DNA from: Granulicella aggregans
Lineage (GTDB): Bacteria > Acidobacteriota > Terriglobia > Terriglobales > Acidobacteriaceae
Reading direction: 5' to 3'
NCBI RefSeq assembly: GCF_014203275.1
Contig: NZ_JACHIP010000002.1
Span: forward strand, 372,001 to 436,000
DNA length: 64,000 bases
Position numbers and translations under genes: made by a program. Each line of letters starts with the position of its first letter. Positions within the stretch are counted from its first letter, which is position 1. The notes beneath the pieces were generated by a model. That model was given only the letters and a program-made list of their open reading frames with translations. It ran no database searches and had not been told where the DNA came from. Below are positions 52,213-60,434 of this stretch, piece by piece.

Positions 52213-52496
52213 AGATTCACATCCCTACGCCGCTCCGCAGTTACACAGGCGGCAAGGAGACGGTCGAGGTCGGCGGCGCAACCGTGGCAGCCACGCTCGA
52301 TCAGCTCGCCACCAGCTACCCCGAACTGCGCAATCACCTGTTCACCGCCGAAGGCAAGCTGCGTTCGTTCGTGAACGTCTATCTGAACGACGATGACGTG
52401 CGCTACCTTCCCAACAAGGAAGAGACCGTTGCGGCTGAGAACGACGAACTCACCATCATTCCTTCCATCGCCGGTGGCTGTTGTTGTAATTTGTAA
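52209..52496 (+). CDS. MoaD/CysO-like sulfur carrier protein with a C-terminal CCCNL tail
   Basis: 95 residues, beta-grasp. MKIHIPTPLRSYTGGKETVEV, TVAATLDQLATSYPELRNHL and FVNVYLNDDDVRYL fit the MoaD/ThiS/CysO fold. The codons for Gly89-Gly90 are followed by Cys-Cys-Cys-Asn-Leu and TAA, so the diglycine is not terminal. Mycobacterial CysO ends directly in GG, whereas Pseudomonas QbsE and Wolinella HcyS have extensions removed by a JAMM protease. The adjacent JAMM gene makes the same maturation likely here. A role in molybdopterin synthesis is less likely because no other moa gene is near. Confidence 0.9.
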   Translation: MKIHIPTPLRSYTGGKETVEVGGATVAATLDQLATSYPELRNHLFTAEGKLRSFVNVYLNDDDVRYLPNKEETVAAENDELTIIPSIAGGCCCNL

Positions 52497-52559
52497 CCAT
52501 TCCTGGCCGCCTTTTCGAAGGTCTCCGCGCCGGTCGAGTGTATCTGTAACCAATTCCCT

Positions 52560-52593
52560 TACAATTTCATGATTTCCGCGCTCGAAGCGGAAA
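52560..52593 (+). promoter_or_regulatory. -10 element and 5' hairpin upstream of the moeZ-like gene
   Basis: TACAAT (52560-52565) would place a transcript start near 52572, and the RNA would then open with a 7-bp hairpin (TTTCCGC 52573-52579 with GCGGAAA 52587-52593) just before AAGAAGGA. No good -35. It suggests that the moeZ-like gene can be transcribed apart from the three genes upstream. Confidence 0.35.
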
Positions 52594-52608
52594 AGAAGGA
52601 CAAGCACC

Positions 52609-53838
52609 ATGCCAGTTCTTACTGAAGAACTCACGACCACAGAACTTCCGAAGCTCACGAACGACGAGATCGCCCGCTACTCGCGCCACCTGATCCTGCC
52701 CGAGGTGGGCATGGAGGGCCAGCAGAAGCTGAAGGCGGCGAAGGTGCTTTGCGTTGGCACAGGCGGCCTTGGCGCACCTCTTGCGCTCTATCTCGCAGCG
52801 GCAGGCGTCGGCACCATCGGCCTCGTCGACTTCGACACCGTGGATGCCAGCAACCTGCAGCGCCAGGTGATCCACTCGACCGCGACAGTCGGGATGCTGA
52901 AGGTCGACTCCGCCGAGATCATGCTGAAGGGTCTGAACCCGCACCTGAACGTGGTCAAGTACAACACCATGCTGACCAGCGCGAATGCGCTTGAGATCTT
53001 CAAGGACTTCGACGTCATCGCCGACGGGACGGATAACTTCCAGACCCGCTACCTGGTCAACGACGCTTGCGTGCTCACCGGCAAGCCCAACGCCTACGGA
53101 TCGATCTTCCGATTTGAGGGGCAGGCCAGCGTCTTCGGCACCGAAGAAGGCCCATGCTACCGCTGCCTCTACCCGGAGCCGCCGCCGCCCGGCCTTGTTC
53201 CCTCCTGCGCCGAGGGTGGCGTACTCGGCATTCTGCCCGGTCTCGTCGGCATCATTCAGGCGACGGAGGTAATTAAGCTGATCCTGAAGATCGGCGACCC
53301 GCTGATCGGACGTCTGCTGCTTGTCGACGCGCTAGGCATGAGCTTCCGCACGCTGAAGCTGCGCAAGAACCCCGACTGCCCGGTCTGCGGAACACATCCG
53401 ACGGTCACTGAGCTGATCGACTACGACCAGTTCTGCGGCGTTCCCAAGCCGACCGAGGTTGGCCCGCTCGAAGTCGCCCAGAATCAGGCCGTAGGCGATC
53501 TTCCAGTCGTCGACGGCATCCCGCAAATCTCGGTCGAAGCGTTCAAGCGCAAGCTGGACGCGAAGGAAGATATCTTCGTGCTCGACGTGCGCGAGCCGCA
53601 TGAGTATCCGATTGCGAACCTCGGTGCGCCGCTGATTCCGGTCGGCTCGCTCGAAGGCCGTATCTCGGAGCTTGCGTCGGTGAAGGACAAGGAGATCATC
53701 GTGCATTGCCGTTCGGGAGCACGAAGCCAGAAGGCGGCTGTCATCCTGAAGAATGCAGGCTTCAGCAATGTCTCGAACCTCACGGGCGGGATTCTTGCAT
53801 GGGCCGAGAAGATCGATCCAACTATGCCGAAGTACTGA
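52609..53838 (+). CDS. MoeZ-like E1 adenylyltransferase-rhodanese fusion
   Basis: 409 residues. The ThiF/MoeB domain (about 20-265) contains RYSRHLILPEVG, the nucleotide loop VGTGGLGAPLALYLAAAG, ADGTDNFQTRYLVNDAC and zinc Cys pairs (CYRC, CPVC). The rhodanese domain (about 295-405) carries active Cys367 in IVHCRSGARSQ. It adenylates the carrier's C-terminal Gly and transfers sulfur to form a thiocarboxylate. It is the last gene of the sulfur-transfer cluster, 112 bp after the carrier gene, and may also have its own promoter. Confidence 0.94.
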   Translation: MPVLTEELTTTELPKLTNDEIARYSRHLILPEVGMEGQQKLKAAKVLCVGTGGLGAPLALYLAAAGVGTIGLVDFDTVDASNLQRQVIHSTATVGMLKVDSAEIMLKGLNPHLNVVKYNTMLTSANALEIFKDFDVIADGTDNFQTRYLVNDACVLTGKPNAYGSIFRFEGQASVFGTEEGPCYRCLYPEPPPPGLVPSCAEGGVLGILPGLVGIIQATEVIKLILKIGDPLIGRLLLVDALGMSFRTLKLRKNPDCPVCGTHPTVTELIDYDQFCGVPKPTEVGPLEVAQNQAVGDLPVVDGIPQISVEAFKRKLDAKEDIFVLDVREPHEYPIANLGAPLIPVGSLEGRISELASVKDKEIIVHCRSGARSQKAAVILKNAGFSNVSNLTGGILAWAEKIDPTMPKY

Positions 53839-53856
53839 CCCCTCTCGATCAAGAAG

Positions 53857-53890
53857 AAAGCGCCATGCGGTCATCGCCGCATGGCGCTTT
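53857..53890. terminator. Bidirectional terminator
   Basis: 14-bp perfect arms AAAGCGCCATGCGG and CCGCATGGCGCTTT with a 6-nt loop and a T-run on each side, between the convergent moeZ-like and KAS III-like genes. Confidence 0.85.
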
Positions 53891-53891
53891 T

Positions 53892-54827
53892 CTATTCCGA
53901 CGTAGGAGTGGCCAGCAGTGCACCGTAGGTGAGCCCAGCGCCAAAAGCGGCGAGCACAATGGGGGAGGACACTTCAGGCGTTCGCTCACGCCACTCCGCC
54001 GCAGCGATCAGCATCGAAGCCGAAGACGTATTGCCATACCGCTGGATGTTGGTGAAGAGTCGATCCGGCAGCAGTTTCAAAGTCTTCGCCACGCGATCGA
54101 GCAGGTTCAGATTCGCTTGGTGAATCAGGACCGCGCCCAACTCTTCAGCGGCGACTCCTGCCTTGGCGAGCACCTCCGAGATGACCGAGGGAAGCTTCTG
54201 GCTCGCCTGCCGGATGACGGCCATCCCGTCCATGGAGAACTGGCCGTCACGGACGACGATGGCCCCGGCACGCTCTCCGTCCGTATGCAGCGCGACCGCC
54301 TCGATACGGGCGAAGCCAGCGTCCTCGTGGGTCACCAGGCAGGCTCCCGCGCCGTCGCCGAATAGGATGGCATTGTTCTTCCCCTCAGGAGTGCGAAGGA
54401 TTCGGCGCGACATCACCTCGGTGGCGACGACGAGCACGTTGCCGAACCGCGCAGCCAGAGATTCCGCCAGCACCAGCGCAGAGATCGATCCCGCACTCGC
54501 AATCGGCACATCTATCGCCGGCGTGTCACCCAATCCGAGACGCGCGGCAATGGCGCTGGCAGGGCCGGGGCAGAAGACATCCGGTGATCCGCTCGAGACC
54601 AGCACGATGCCGATCGTGCTTGCCTCCGTGCCAGCGTTCTTCAGGCAATCCAGCGCCGCCTCGACGCCTAGGTCCACGAGGGTCTGGGAGTCGAACGCGT
54701 ATCGCCGCTCCTCGATGCCGCAGGAGCTCAGGATCCAAGCCGGCTCAACCTCGAGGGCGGCTGCAAGCTCGTCGTTCGAGACGACGCGCTCGGGGAGATA
54801 TTTTCCGAAGGCTCGAAGGTAGCTCAT
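53892..54827 (-). CDS. KAS III (FabH)-like protein with active-site Cys replaced by Ser
   Basis: 311 residues, thiolase fold. His236 (LIHQANLNLLD) and Asn266 (RYGNTSSAS) keep the exact 30-residue spacing of FabH. The nucleophile position reads DVPIASAGSISAL with Ser111 (codon AGT) in place of Cys112 of E. coli FabH. Ser variants of this fold are known in polyketide priming (DpsC) and generally transfer or select acyl groups. It is the last gene of the cluster that starts with the MBOAT gene and follows an acyl carrier protein by 9 bp. A role in loading or moving an acyl group on that carrier is inferred. Confidence 0.88.
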   Translation of the reverse strand: MSYLRAFGKYLPERVVSNDELAAALEVEPAWILSSCGIEERRYAFDSQTLVDLGVEAALDCLKNAGTEASTIGIVLVSSGSPDVFCPGPASAIAARLGLGDTPAIDVPIASAGSISALVLAESLAARFGNVLVVATEVMSRRILRTPEGKNNAILFGDGAGACLVTHEDAGFARIEAVALHTDGERAGAIVVRDGQFSMDGMAVIRQASQKLPSVISEVLAKAGVAAEELGAVLIHQANLNLLDRVAKTLKLLPDRLFTNIQRYGNTSSASMLIAAAEWRERTPEVSSPIVLAAFGAGLTYGALLATPTSE

Positions 54828-54836
54828 GAGAGAAGA

Positions 54837-55073
54837 CTACTTCGCTCGCGACGAGATGTAGGCGTCGATGCGTTCGATGGTGTCGAACTTTCGCGGCGAC
54901 AAATCCGAGTCGGGAATCTGGACGCCGAAATGGCTCTCCAACTGGGTTGCGAGATCTACCAGCGAGAAGGAGTCGAGCAGACCGGCGTCGAAGAGACTCT
55001 CGTCTGGAGTCGGAGTTGTCTGAGATGCGGATACAGCCTGAATGCACTTGAGGATGAGGGAGCGGTCTGCCAT
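54837..55073 (-). CDS. Acyl carrier protein
   Basis: 78 residues. A single helical carrier domain with phosphopantetheine site Ser35 in DAGLLDSFSLVDLATQLE. GLLDS is closer to D-alanyl carrier (DltC)-type and specialised carriers than to the fatty-acid ACP (DSLD). It sits between an SGNH gene and the KAS III-like gene, in line with a dedicated carrier for envelope acylation. Confidence 0.93.
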   Translation of the reverse strand: MADRSLILKCIQAVSASQTTPTPDESLFDAGLLDSFSLVDLATQLESHFGVQIPDSDLSPRKFDTIERIDAYISSRAK

Positions 55074-55124
55074 GTTCGTCCAGCCCTTCAGCTGGGGGAG
55101 TTGCGGTTGGGGAGGGAGTGAGGC

Positions 55125-56684
55125 TCAGGGTCGACGAGCGGCTGAAGAGACGGTACGCGGTGTGGCTGGATGAAGCCCCTTCCAGACCTCGTACGCGCCG
55201 ATGATATCAGAGTAGAACAGGTCAGCAAGCTGGATGTATCCGGCGCTGGTGAAGTGGGTGTGGTCCTGCTGGGCAAGCCCTTCGGAGGCCCAGCGATTCA
55301 TGCTTCCAAGGCCGCCCATGCGTGCACGCCAGTCCCAGAAGGCACAGTCATGGGTGCGGCATACGTCGCGCTGCGCGTCGCTGATGTGGACGGTCGCGGC
55401 GAAGGTCTGCCAATGGGCTGAGCGGCGGCGGCCCACGCGCAGGCTACGGTCTGGCGGCCCGACGACGAGAATCGATGCGTCGGGGACTGTGTCATGGAGC
55501 ATGTCGACGATCTTCCCCAGCACTTCGCTATAGCTTTCGTAGGTCCAGTTGTGATTGCCGGCTTCGTTGGTGCCGTAGGCGAGGACGATCAGGCTGGGAT
55601 CGCGCTGCTTCAGGTAGCTGGTGAAGATGGGCTGGTCCCAGCGCAGCATCAATGCCGCTTCCGCTCCGTTTAGGCCGAGAGCTTCATAGGTCGTTCCCGG
55701 GCGCTCGGTCACGGTGCCGAAGAGACGCACCGGACGGCCGGAGTCCGCGACAACCTGGAAGTGGTGTATCAGTCCGCTCTCGGAGCTGGAAGTACAGGGC
55801 GATTCAAAGGTCTCGGCGGAGACCGGGTTGTCCGTCGAGACATGACCGAGCTCTCGCCCGTCCTCGGTGACCAGGAAGCTGCCACCGTCGGGCTGATTCA
55901 GGTATTGCACCTGAAGCAGGGCGCAGGGAGCATCAAGGCCGATGGAATCACCCGCGCTCGTAGAGGTGCTGGCGACCCCGCCCAGACCAAGCTCCGTGTT
56001 CACGATCTTGGTGAAGTGAACGCCTTCGTCGATCCATCCGTTGCTTTGAGCACGGCTGGTGCCGAGGATGCGATACCCCGCGAACGGATGGCCTGCGTAG
56101 GTGAACCCGGCGCCTCCGTTGCCAAACCGCTGCTGAAAGAGTGAACGCATGCGTCCGGTGAACATATCGGCGGCGGTGTGCGAGTCGCCGAACTGCAGAA
56201 TACGTACCGTCTGCTGGTTGTCGCCGCTCTCTTCGTCGCGCAGCCGTGCGAAGAAGTGGTCGAGGTGCTCGGGGAACTGGATCTGGCCGGGAAGAGCGGA
56301 GGGCGTGAGCGGCGCGGGGCCGGTAGCGATTGCCGGAGGTGGAGCGGTATACGGGGCCGGGACGGTAGTTGTGCCCGCTCCGCTATCTCCATGCCCAAGT
56401 CGGTATGCGGTAAGCGGCGGCCCGTGGTGACGTTTCACCTTTGCGTCAGCAGTCGTGGACTTCGCGCTGTGCTTTGAGCTCACAGCAGACTTAGCAGCCG
56501 ACTTGGATGAAGAAGTCTTCTTCTTCTTCGGCTTCGACACGGTCTTCTTAGGAGGAGCCAGCCTGCGCACCGGCTTTGTGGGCGTCTCCGCAGAGATTCC
56601 GGGGGTGGAGTATGTGCCTGCTCCAAAGAGAGCCACAGCGAACAAAACGAATTTGGCACGGCGCAGGCGCGGAGAGCTTGTCAT
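55125..56684 (-). CDS. Exported SGNH/GDSL-fold protein with Lys/Ser-rich linker
   Basis: 519 residues. The signal-like N-terminus is followed by a Lys/Ser/Ala/Pro-rich low-complexity linker to about 130. The SGNH domain has Ser168 in FGDSHTAADM, Asn in AYGTNEAGN, and Asp474-x-x-His477 in DHTHFTSAGY. A beta-rich insert lies at about 230-330. A complete triad suggests an O-acyltransferase or esterase acting in the periplasm, comparable in position to AlgJ/AlgX or DltD. Its ATG overlaps the TGA of the preceding SGNH gene by 4 nt. Confidence 0.88.
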   Translation of the reverse strand: MTSSPRLRRAKFVLFAVALFGAGTYSTPGISAETPTKPVRRLAPPKKTVSKPKKKKTSSSKSAAKSAVSSKHSAKSTTADAKVKRHHGPPLTAYRLGHGDSGAGTTTVPAPYTAPPPAIATGPAPLTPSALPGQIQFPEHLDHFFARLRDEESGDNQQTVRILQFGDSHTAADMFTGRMRSLFQQRFGNGGAGFTYAGHPFAGYRILGTSRAQSNGWIDEGVHFTKIVNTELGLGGVASTSTSAGDSIGLDAPCALLQVQYLNQPDGGSFLVTEDGRELGHVSTDNPVSAETFESPCTSSSESGLIHHFQVVADSGRPVRLFGTVTERPGTTYEALGLNGAEAALMLRWDQPIFTSYLKQRDPSLIVLAYGTNEAGNHNWTYESYSEVLGKIVDMLHDTVPDASILVVGPPDRSLRVGRRRSAHWQTFAATVHISDAQRDVCRTHDCAFWDWRARMGGLGSMNRWASEGLAQQDHTHFTSAGYIQLADLFYSDIIGAYEVWKGLHPATPRTVSSAARRP

Positions 56685-58195
56685 CTTTTACTATTTTCGC
56701 TGATTGGGGAGGATGCCTGTGCCGCAACGGGCATTGCAGCCGGCGGCTGCAGACCATTCCGGGATTTGTAGCGCGCATAGCCCTTCTGAATCTCGCCGAC
56801 AAACGAGGTGGCAACGATCTTCGCACCCTGCGGCGTGGGATGAATCAGGTCGCCCCCGACGAGTCTCGGTTTGCCCTCATACCAGCGCTGCATGGTGCCA
56901 TCGCCACCCATCGCCTGGAAGGTGTTGAAGAAGGCGCAGCCGGTATCGGCGGCGACGCGGCGCTGTATATCGACGATCTTCGGAATGGTATCCATGGTGG
57001 TGATCGCGTTGCCCGCCCCGCGCTCGCCGCGGTCCATGGGGCTCATCAACAGGATGGACGCATCGGGGGCCGCTTCGTGAACACGGGCGATCGCCATGCG
57101 AAGCTCGCCTTCGTACTGCTTGCCGATGAAGGAGGCAAATCCGGCCTCGTTAGTGCCGTAGTTGATGACGATCAGGTCGGGGTGCAGATGCGCGAAGCTC
57201 TGCTTCATCATGTCCTTCGAGATCGCACGAGAGAGCACCGTGATCGACGCTCCGTTGAGGCCGATGCTGTCGTAGGTCAGGCCGGGCTGATTGCGCTGAA
57301 AGATCACGCCGTAGAGGTGGACGTTGCCGTCCGTGACCTTGAGCGACACGGTTTTCGTGCCAGCAGGAAGCTGAATCGTTCTGAACTGCGATGCCGTAGC
57401 TGCGACCGGCTTCGCGACGGGCGTTTCGGGGGTCGCAAGTGCTCCCTGGAGAAGTTGATCGATCGGGGTCGCGGTCGACACAGTTGCGACCTCGGTGTCA
57501 TCCGCACTGATGGAGACCGATCCACCACCGGTCTGATTCTTCCAGATCAATTGCATCGAGTCCGGGCTGGTGCCGGAGAACTTGTACCGCGCCGACGCGT
57601 CCTTGCCGCCGTCGAAGCCCACGCCTCCGATGCCGAACTGCCCCTCGCGCATCAGGCCGACTGCCGTGGTGAACTTCCATCCCTTGTCGGTCTCGTCGAT
57701 GTCGCGATGCTGGTACCAGGCCCACGGCTTGGCGATGAGGTTGAAGCCCGGTCCCGCGTCGCCGAAGCGCTGCTGAAGCTGCTGGCGAACGTCGCCGGTG
57801 ATGAGGTCGGCGGTCGTGGGCGAGTCGCCAAAGTGGACGACGGTGGCGTCCGCGCGCGCGGAGTGCGCGTCGAGCTTGGCCAGCGACGCGTAGAACTTGT
57901 CCAGCGAACCGGCGTTGTCGATCAGCAGAGCGTCGGGCGGTTGCTGAGCCTGCGCCGCCGTGCCGACGGCACCTTTGGCGGGTGCGTGAGTCACCGCCTT
58001 GGTTGAAGCGGGGCGGTGCAGCCAGGGCAGGTCTCCAACCGCGGACAAGCTGTGCCAGTCGAGGCCTGACGGATAGACAGCCGAGGTCTTCCCGACGCGC
58101 CAGTGCCACGCCGTCAGCGAGACGGCGATGGTGGCGACAGCTAGGGCTGTCTTGATCGGAAATGCGGTCGGTCCGACTTGAATCTTTATCTTCAT
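56681..58195 (-). CDS. Exported SGNH/GDSL-fold protein, paralogue of the next gene
   Basis: 504 residues. An N-terminal signal-anchor (IKTALAVATIAVSLTAWHW) precedes a short Ala/Pro linker and the SGNH domain: Ser125 in FGDSPTTADL, Asn in NYGTNEAGF, Asp449-x-x-His452 in DLIHPTPQG. It shares the block layout (GDS, insert, YxxxGLNGA, GTNEAG) with the neighbouring 55125-56684 protein, so a tandem duplication is likely. It starts 14 bp after the MBOAT stop. Confidence 0.88.
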   Translation of the reverse strand: MKIKIQVGPTAFPIKTALAVATIAVSLTAWHWRVGKTSAVYPSGLDWHSLSAVGDLPWLHRPASTKAVTHAPAKGAVGTAAQAQQPPDALLIDNAGSLDKFYASLAKLDAHSARADATVVHFGDSPTTADLITGDVRQQLQQRFGDAGPGFNLIAKPWAWYQHRDIDETDKGWKFTTAVGLMREGQFGIGGVGFDGGKDASARYKFSGTSPDSMQLIWKNQTGGGSVSISADDTEVATVSTATPIDQLLQGALATPETPVAKPVAATASQFRTIQLPAGTKTVSLKVTDGNVHLYGVIFQRNQPGLTYDSIGLNGASITVLSRAISKDMMKQSFAHLHPDLIVINYGTNEAGFASFIGKQYEGELRMAIARVHEAAPDASILLMSPMDRGERGAGNAITTMDTIPKIVDIQRRVAADTGCAFFNTFQAMGGDGTMQRWYEGKPRLVGGDLIHPTPQGAKIVATSFVGEIQKGYARYKSRNGLQPPAAMPVAAQASSPISENSKR

Positions 58196-58209
58196 GGCGT
58201 GATCACGGT

Positions 58210-59571
58210 TCAGAACTTGCTGTAAGCGAACGGCGCGGCTCCCTTGCCGGCGAGGGTCTGCAGGGCAAGAACGACTCCCGCGATCGCTGCTCCCTGGAGG
58301 ATGAAAGGCGTCCGGCTGAAGAGAGCGACCGCCTCATCGAACCAGGATTCGGGCGCGATGTGCAGGAGGACGGCGGCGGCAAGATAAAGGACGATCGCAA
58401 GCGAGATATGCTCGACCGAGAAGGTCATCGAGCCGATACGGCGGAAGACGTCGAGCGCATCCGAGGCGGAGTCGGCGCGGAAGAAGATCCAGGTTGCGCA
58501 GACGAATTGGAACGTAAAGAAGACGGCCACATACCGGCCGATTGCGGACGGCTTTTTGCCAAGCTTCTTGCGCCAGTCGTGCCATGCCCTAGTGAGAGAG
58601 AGTGCTACGCCGTGCATCGCTCCCCAGATGAGGAACGTCCATCCGAAGCCGTGCCAGAGGCCGCCCAGCAGCATGGTGATGATCGGATTGGTGAACTTCG
58701 CCGCAGCGACGCGGCGCTCCGAAGGCAGAGAGAAGTAGACGTAGTCTCGGAGCCATTGCGAGAAGGAGATGTGCCACTTGCGCCAAAACTCCGCGATATT
58801 GGCGGAGCTGTAGGGCCGGTGAAAGTTCTCCGGCACCGCAATTCCCAGCAGTAGGGCCGATCCCATGGCGATGTCCGTGTAGCCCGAAAAATCGTAGTAG
58901 AGCTGGAAGGCGTAGCCCCAGACGGCGACCAGCACCTCGAAGCCGCTGTAGAGCTTCGGCGTGTCGAGGAAGTTGTTCACCAGATTGTCGGCGAGGAACT
59001 GCGCGATCAGCAGCTTCTTGATGAGACCGGAAGCGATCAGCAGAAGCGCGCGGGCGCTGCGGGTATCCTCGAGCGAGAATGGCTTCTTTAGCTTGTCGAT
59101 CAGGTCAGGCAGGCGGTTGATCGGGCCAGCCGTGAGCGACGGAAAAAACGTCGCTGCCGAAACGTAGTTCAGGAAGTTCGTCTCGGGCTCAGCGTCGCGG
59201 CGGAAGATGTCGATGGTGTAGCTGAGCTGCTGGAAGCAGTAGTACGACAGGCTGAAGGTGAACAGCCAGCCCAGCTTTGCGCCGAATCCCTTGGCCGCAG
59301 CCATCAGGCCGACGTTCAGCACGACGCTGCCGGCCAGCAGAACGCGCCGCTGCGTGATTGAGGTGCTGCGACCGATGCCCAGGCCGAAGAAGAAGTCCAG
59401 AGCCGCTGCGACGGGCACCAGCAACAGGCAGCCAAGGCCAAATTTGGCAATGAAGAAGAGACTTGCGACTACCAGGATCGCAAGCCTTGCGGCTCGAATC
59501 TGGCAGACCGCCCAATAGACGAGACAGACCGCTACCAGAAAGACAAAGTAGGGTGCGGCAGTGGGATACAT
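58210..59571 (-). CDS. MBOAT-family membrane O-acyltransferase (AlgI/DltB-like)
   Basis: 453 residues with about ten TM helices. Core motifs: PSLTAGPINRLPDL, QLYYDFSGYTDIAMGSALLLG, FHRPYSSANIAEFWRKWHIS, LRDYVYFSL and GGLWHGFGWTFLIWGAMHG with catalytic His307. It is of the alginate-acetylase AlgI/DltB branch, moving acyl groups across or onto the envelope. It is the first gene of the five-gene minus-strand cluster MBOAT-SGNH-SGNH-ACP-KAS III-like. Confidence 0.94.
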   Translation of the reverse strand: MYPTAAPYFVFLVAVCLVYWAVCQIRAARLAILVVASLFFIAKFGLGCLLLVPVAAALDFFFGLGIGRSTSITQRRVLLAGSVVLNVGLMAAAKGFGAKLGWLFTFSLSYYCFQQLSYTIDIFRRDAEPETNFLNYVSAATFFPSLTAGPINRLPDLIDKLKKPFSLEDTRSARALLLIASGLIKKLLIAQFLADNLVNNFLDTPKLYSGFEVLVAVWGYAFQLYYDFSGYTDIAMGSALLLGIAVPENFHRPYSSANIAEFWRKWHISFSQWLRDYVYFSLPSERRVAAAKFTNPIITMLLGGLWHGFGWTFLIWGAMHGVALSLTRAWHDWRKKLGKKPSAIGRYVAVFFTFQFVCATWIFFRADSASDALDVFRRIGSMTFSVEHISLAIVLYLAAAVLLHIAPESWFDEAVALFSRTPFILQGAAIAGVVLALQTLAGKGAAPFAYSKF

Positions 59572-59826
59572 GATGTCCTGTGAGCGCAGGCTCTCTGAAT
59601 CGGAGCCACGGCCATCTCAGTATGGGGCCGCAGGAAGTTCAACTCTGTTAACTCGGCTGATTCGCTCCGGCGATTGCCTACAAACTGCACAATTCGCAGT
59701 GCATACATGACCTTTGAGGGTAACTTCCGGCGTCTAATTTGGTAAACTGGACATTCGTTGTAGACGTGCCAGCCGTGACTGGATGTTGGGCCGCACAAAT
59801 TGCGGCAGGTACTATTTGGAGATTGG

Positions 59827-60375
59827 ATGATTTTGGAAACGCTGCGCTCGACGCTGATTGTAGGAACCGTACTGGTTAACGCCGTTCAACTGGGACACCC
59901 CGTTGAACCGGTCACTGTAAGCAACACCTCCGAGACCGCGCCGACCGCTCCCCTGAATCGCGAGGTCTCTCCCACCCCAACGACCTCCCTGATGACTCCC
60001 CCGTCGCCCGTGACCACACGGACGCCCGGTCTGTTGACCATGAAGCGTGTCGAAGCCAGCTTCGCGAAGCTGAAGCATGTTCCCTCGGGTCTGGCCACAT
60101 GGTATGGCCTGGTGCTGGATAGCCATCGCACCGCCAGCGGCGAACGCTTTGACTGCCGCAAGTTGACCGCCGCCAGCAATACGCTTCCCTTCGGGACGCG
60201 CGTCAAGGTGACCAATCTGAAGAATGGCCTCTCCGTGATTGTTCGGATCAACGATCGAGGTCTGCTTGATCCTGGCCACGTCATCGACGTCTCATCCGCT
60301 GCAGCCGAGAAGATCGGGCTCCTCAGAATGGGGATTGCCCCGGTACATCTGGATGTTCTGGCGAAGGCCAGCTAG
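59827..60375 (+). CDS. RlpA-like double-psi beta-barrel protein
   Basis: 182 residues. A hydrophobic N-terminus (TLIVGTVLVNAVQLG) is followed by a Thr/Pro-rich linker and the DPBB domain at about 95-180: GLATWYGL, HRTASGERFDCRKLTAAS, LPFGTRVKVTNLKNG, VRINDRGL and VIDVSSAAAEKIGL. It is an RlpA-type septal lytic-transglycosylase-like protein. It lacks a SPOR domain, so targeting may differ from E. coli RlpA. GGAG sits before the ATG. Confidence 0.9.
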   Translation: MILETLRSTLIVGTVLVNAVQLGHPVEPVTVSNTSETAPTAPLNREVSPTPTTSLMTPPSPVTTRTPGLLTMKRVEASFAKLKHVPSGLATWYGLVLDSHRTASGERFDCRKLTAASNTLPFGTRVKVTNLKNGLSVIVRINDRGLLDPGHVIDVSSAAAEKIGLLRMGIAPVHLDVLAKAS

Positions 60376-60434
60376 GCTGGCCTCCCGGGCTGAAGCGCCC
60401 TGTACTCCCTGCTTTCTTGCTTTACTCCCCGCCT

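Noticed and set aside
52209..52496. Carrier as MoaD of molybdopterin synthesis
   Set aside because: No moaE, moaA or moaC nearby, and the neighbours (CysM, JAMM, MoeZ-like) point to cysteine or thiocarboxylate chemistry.
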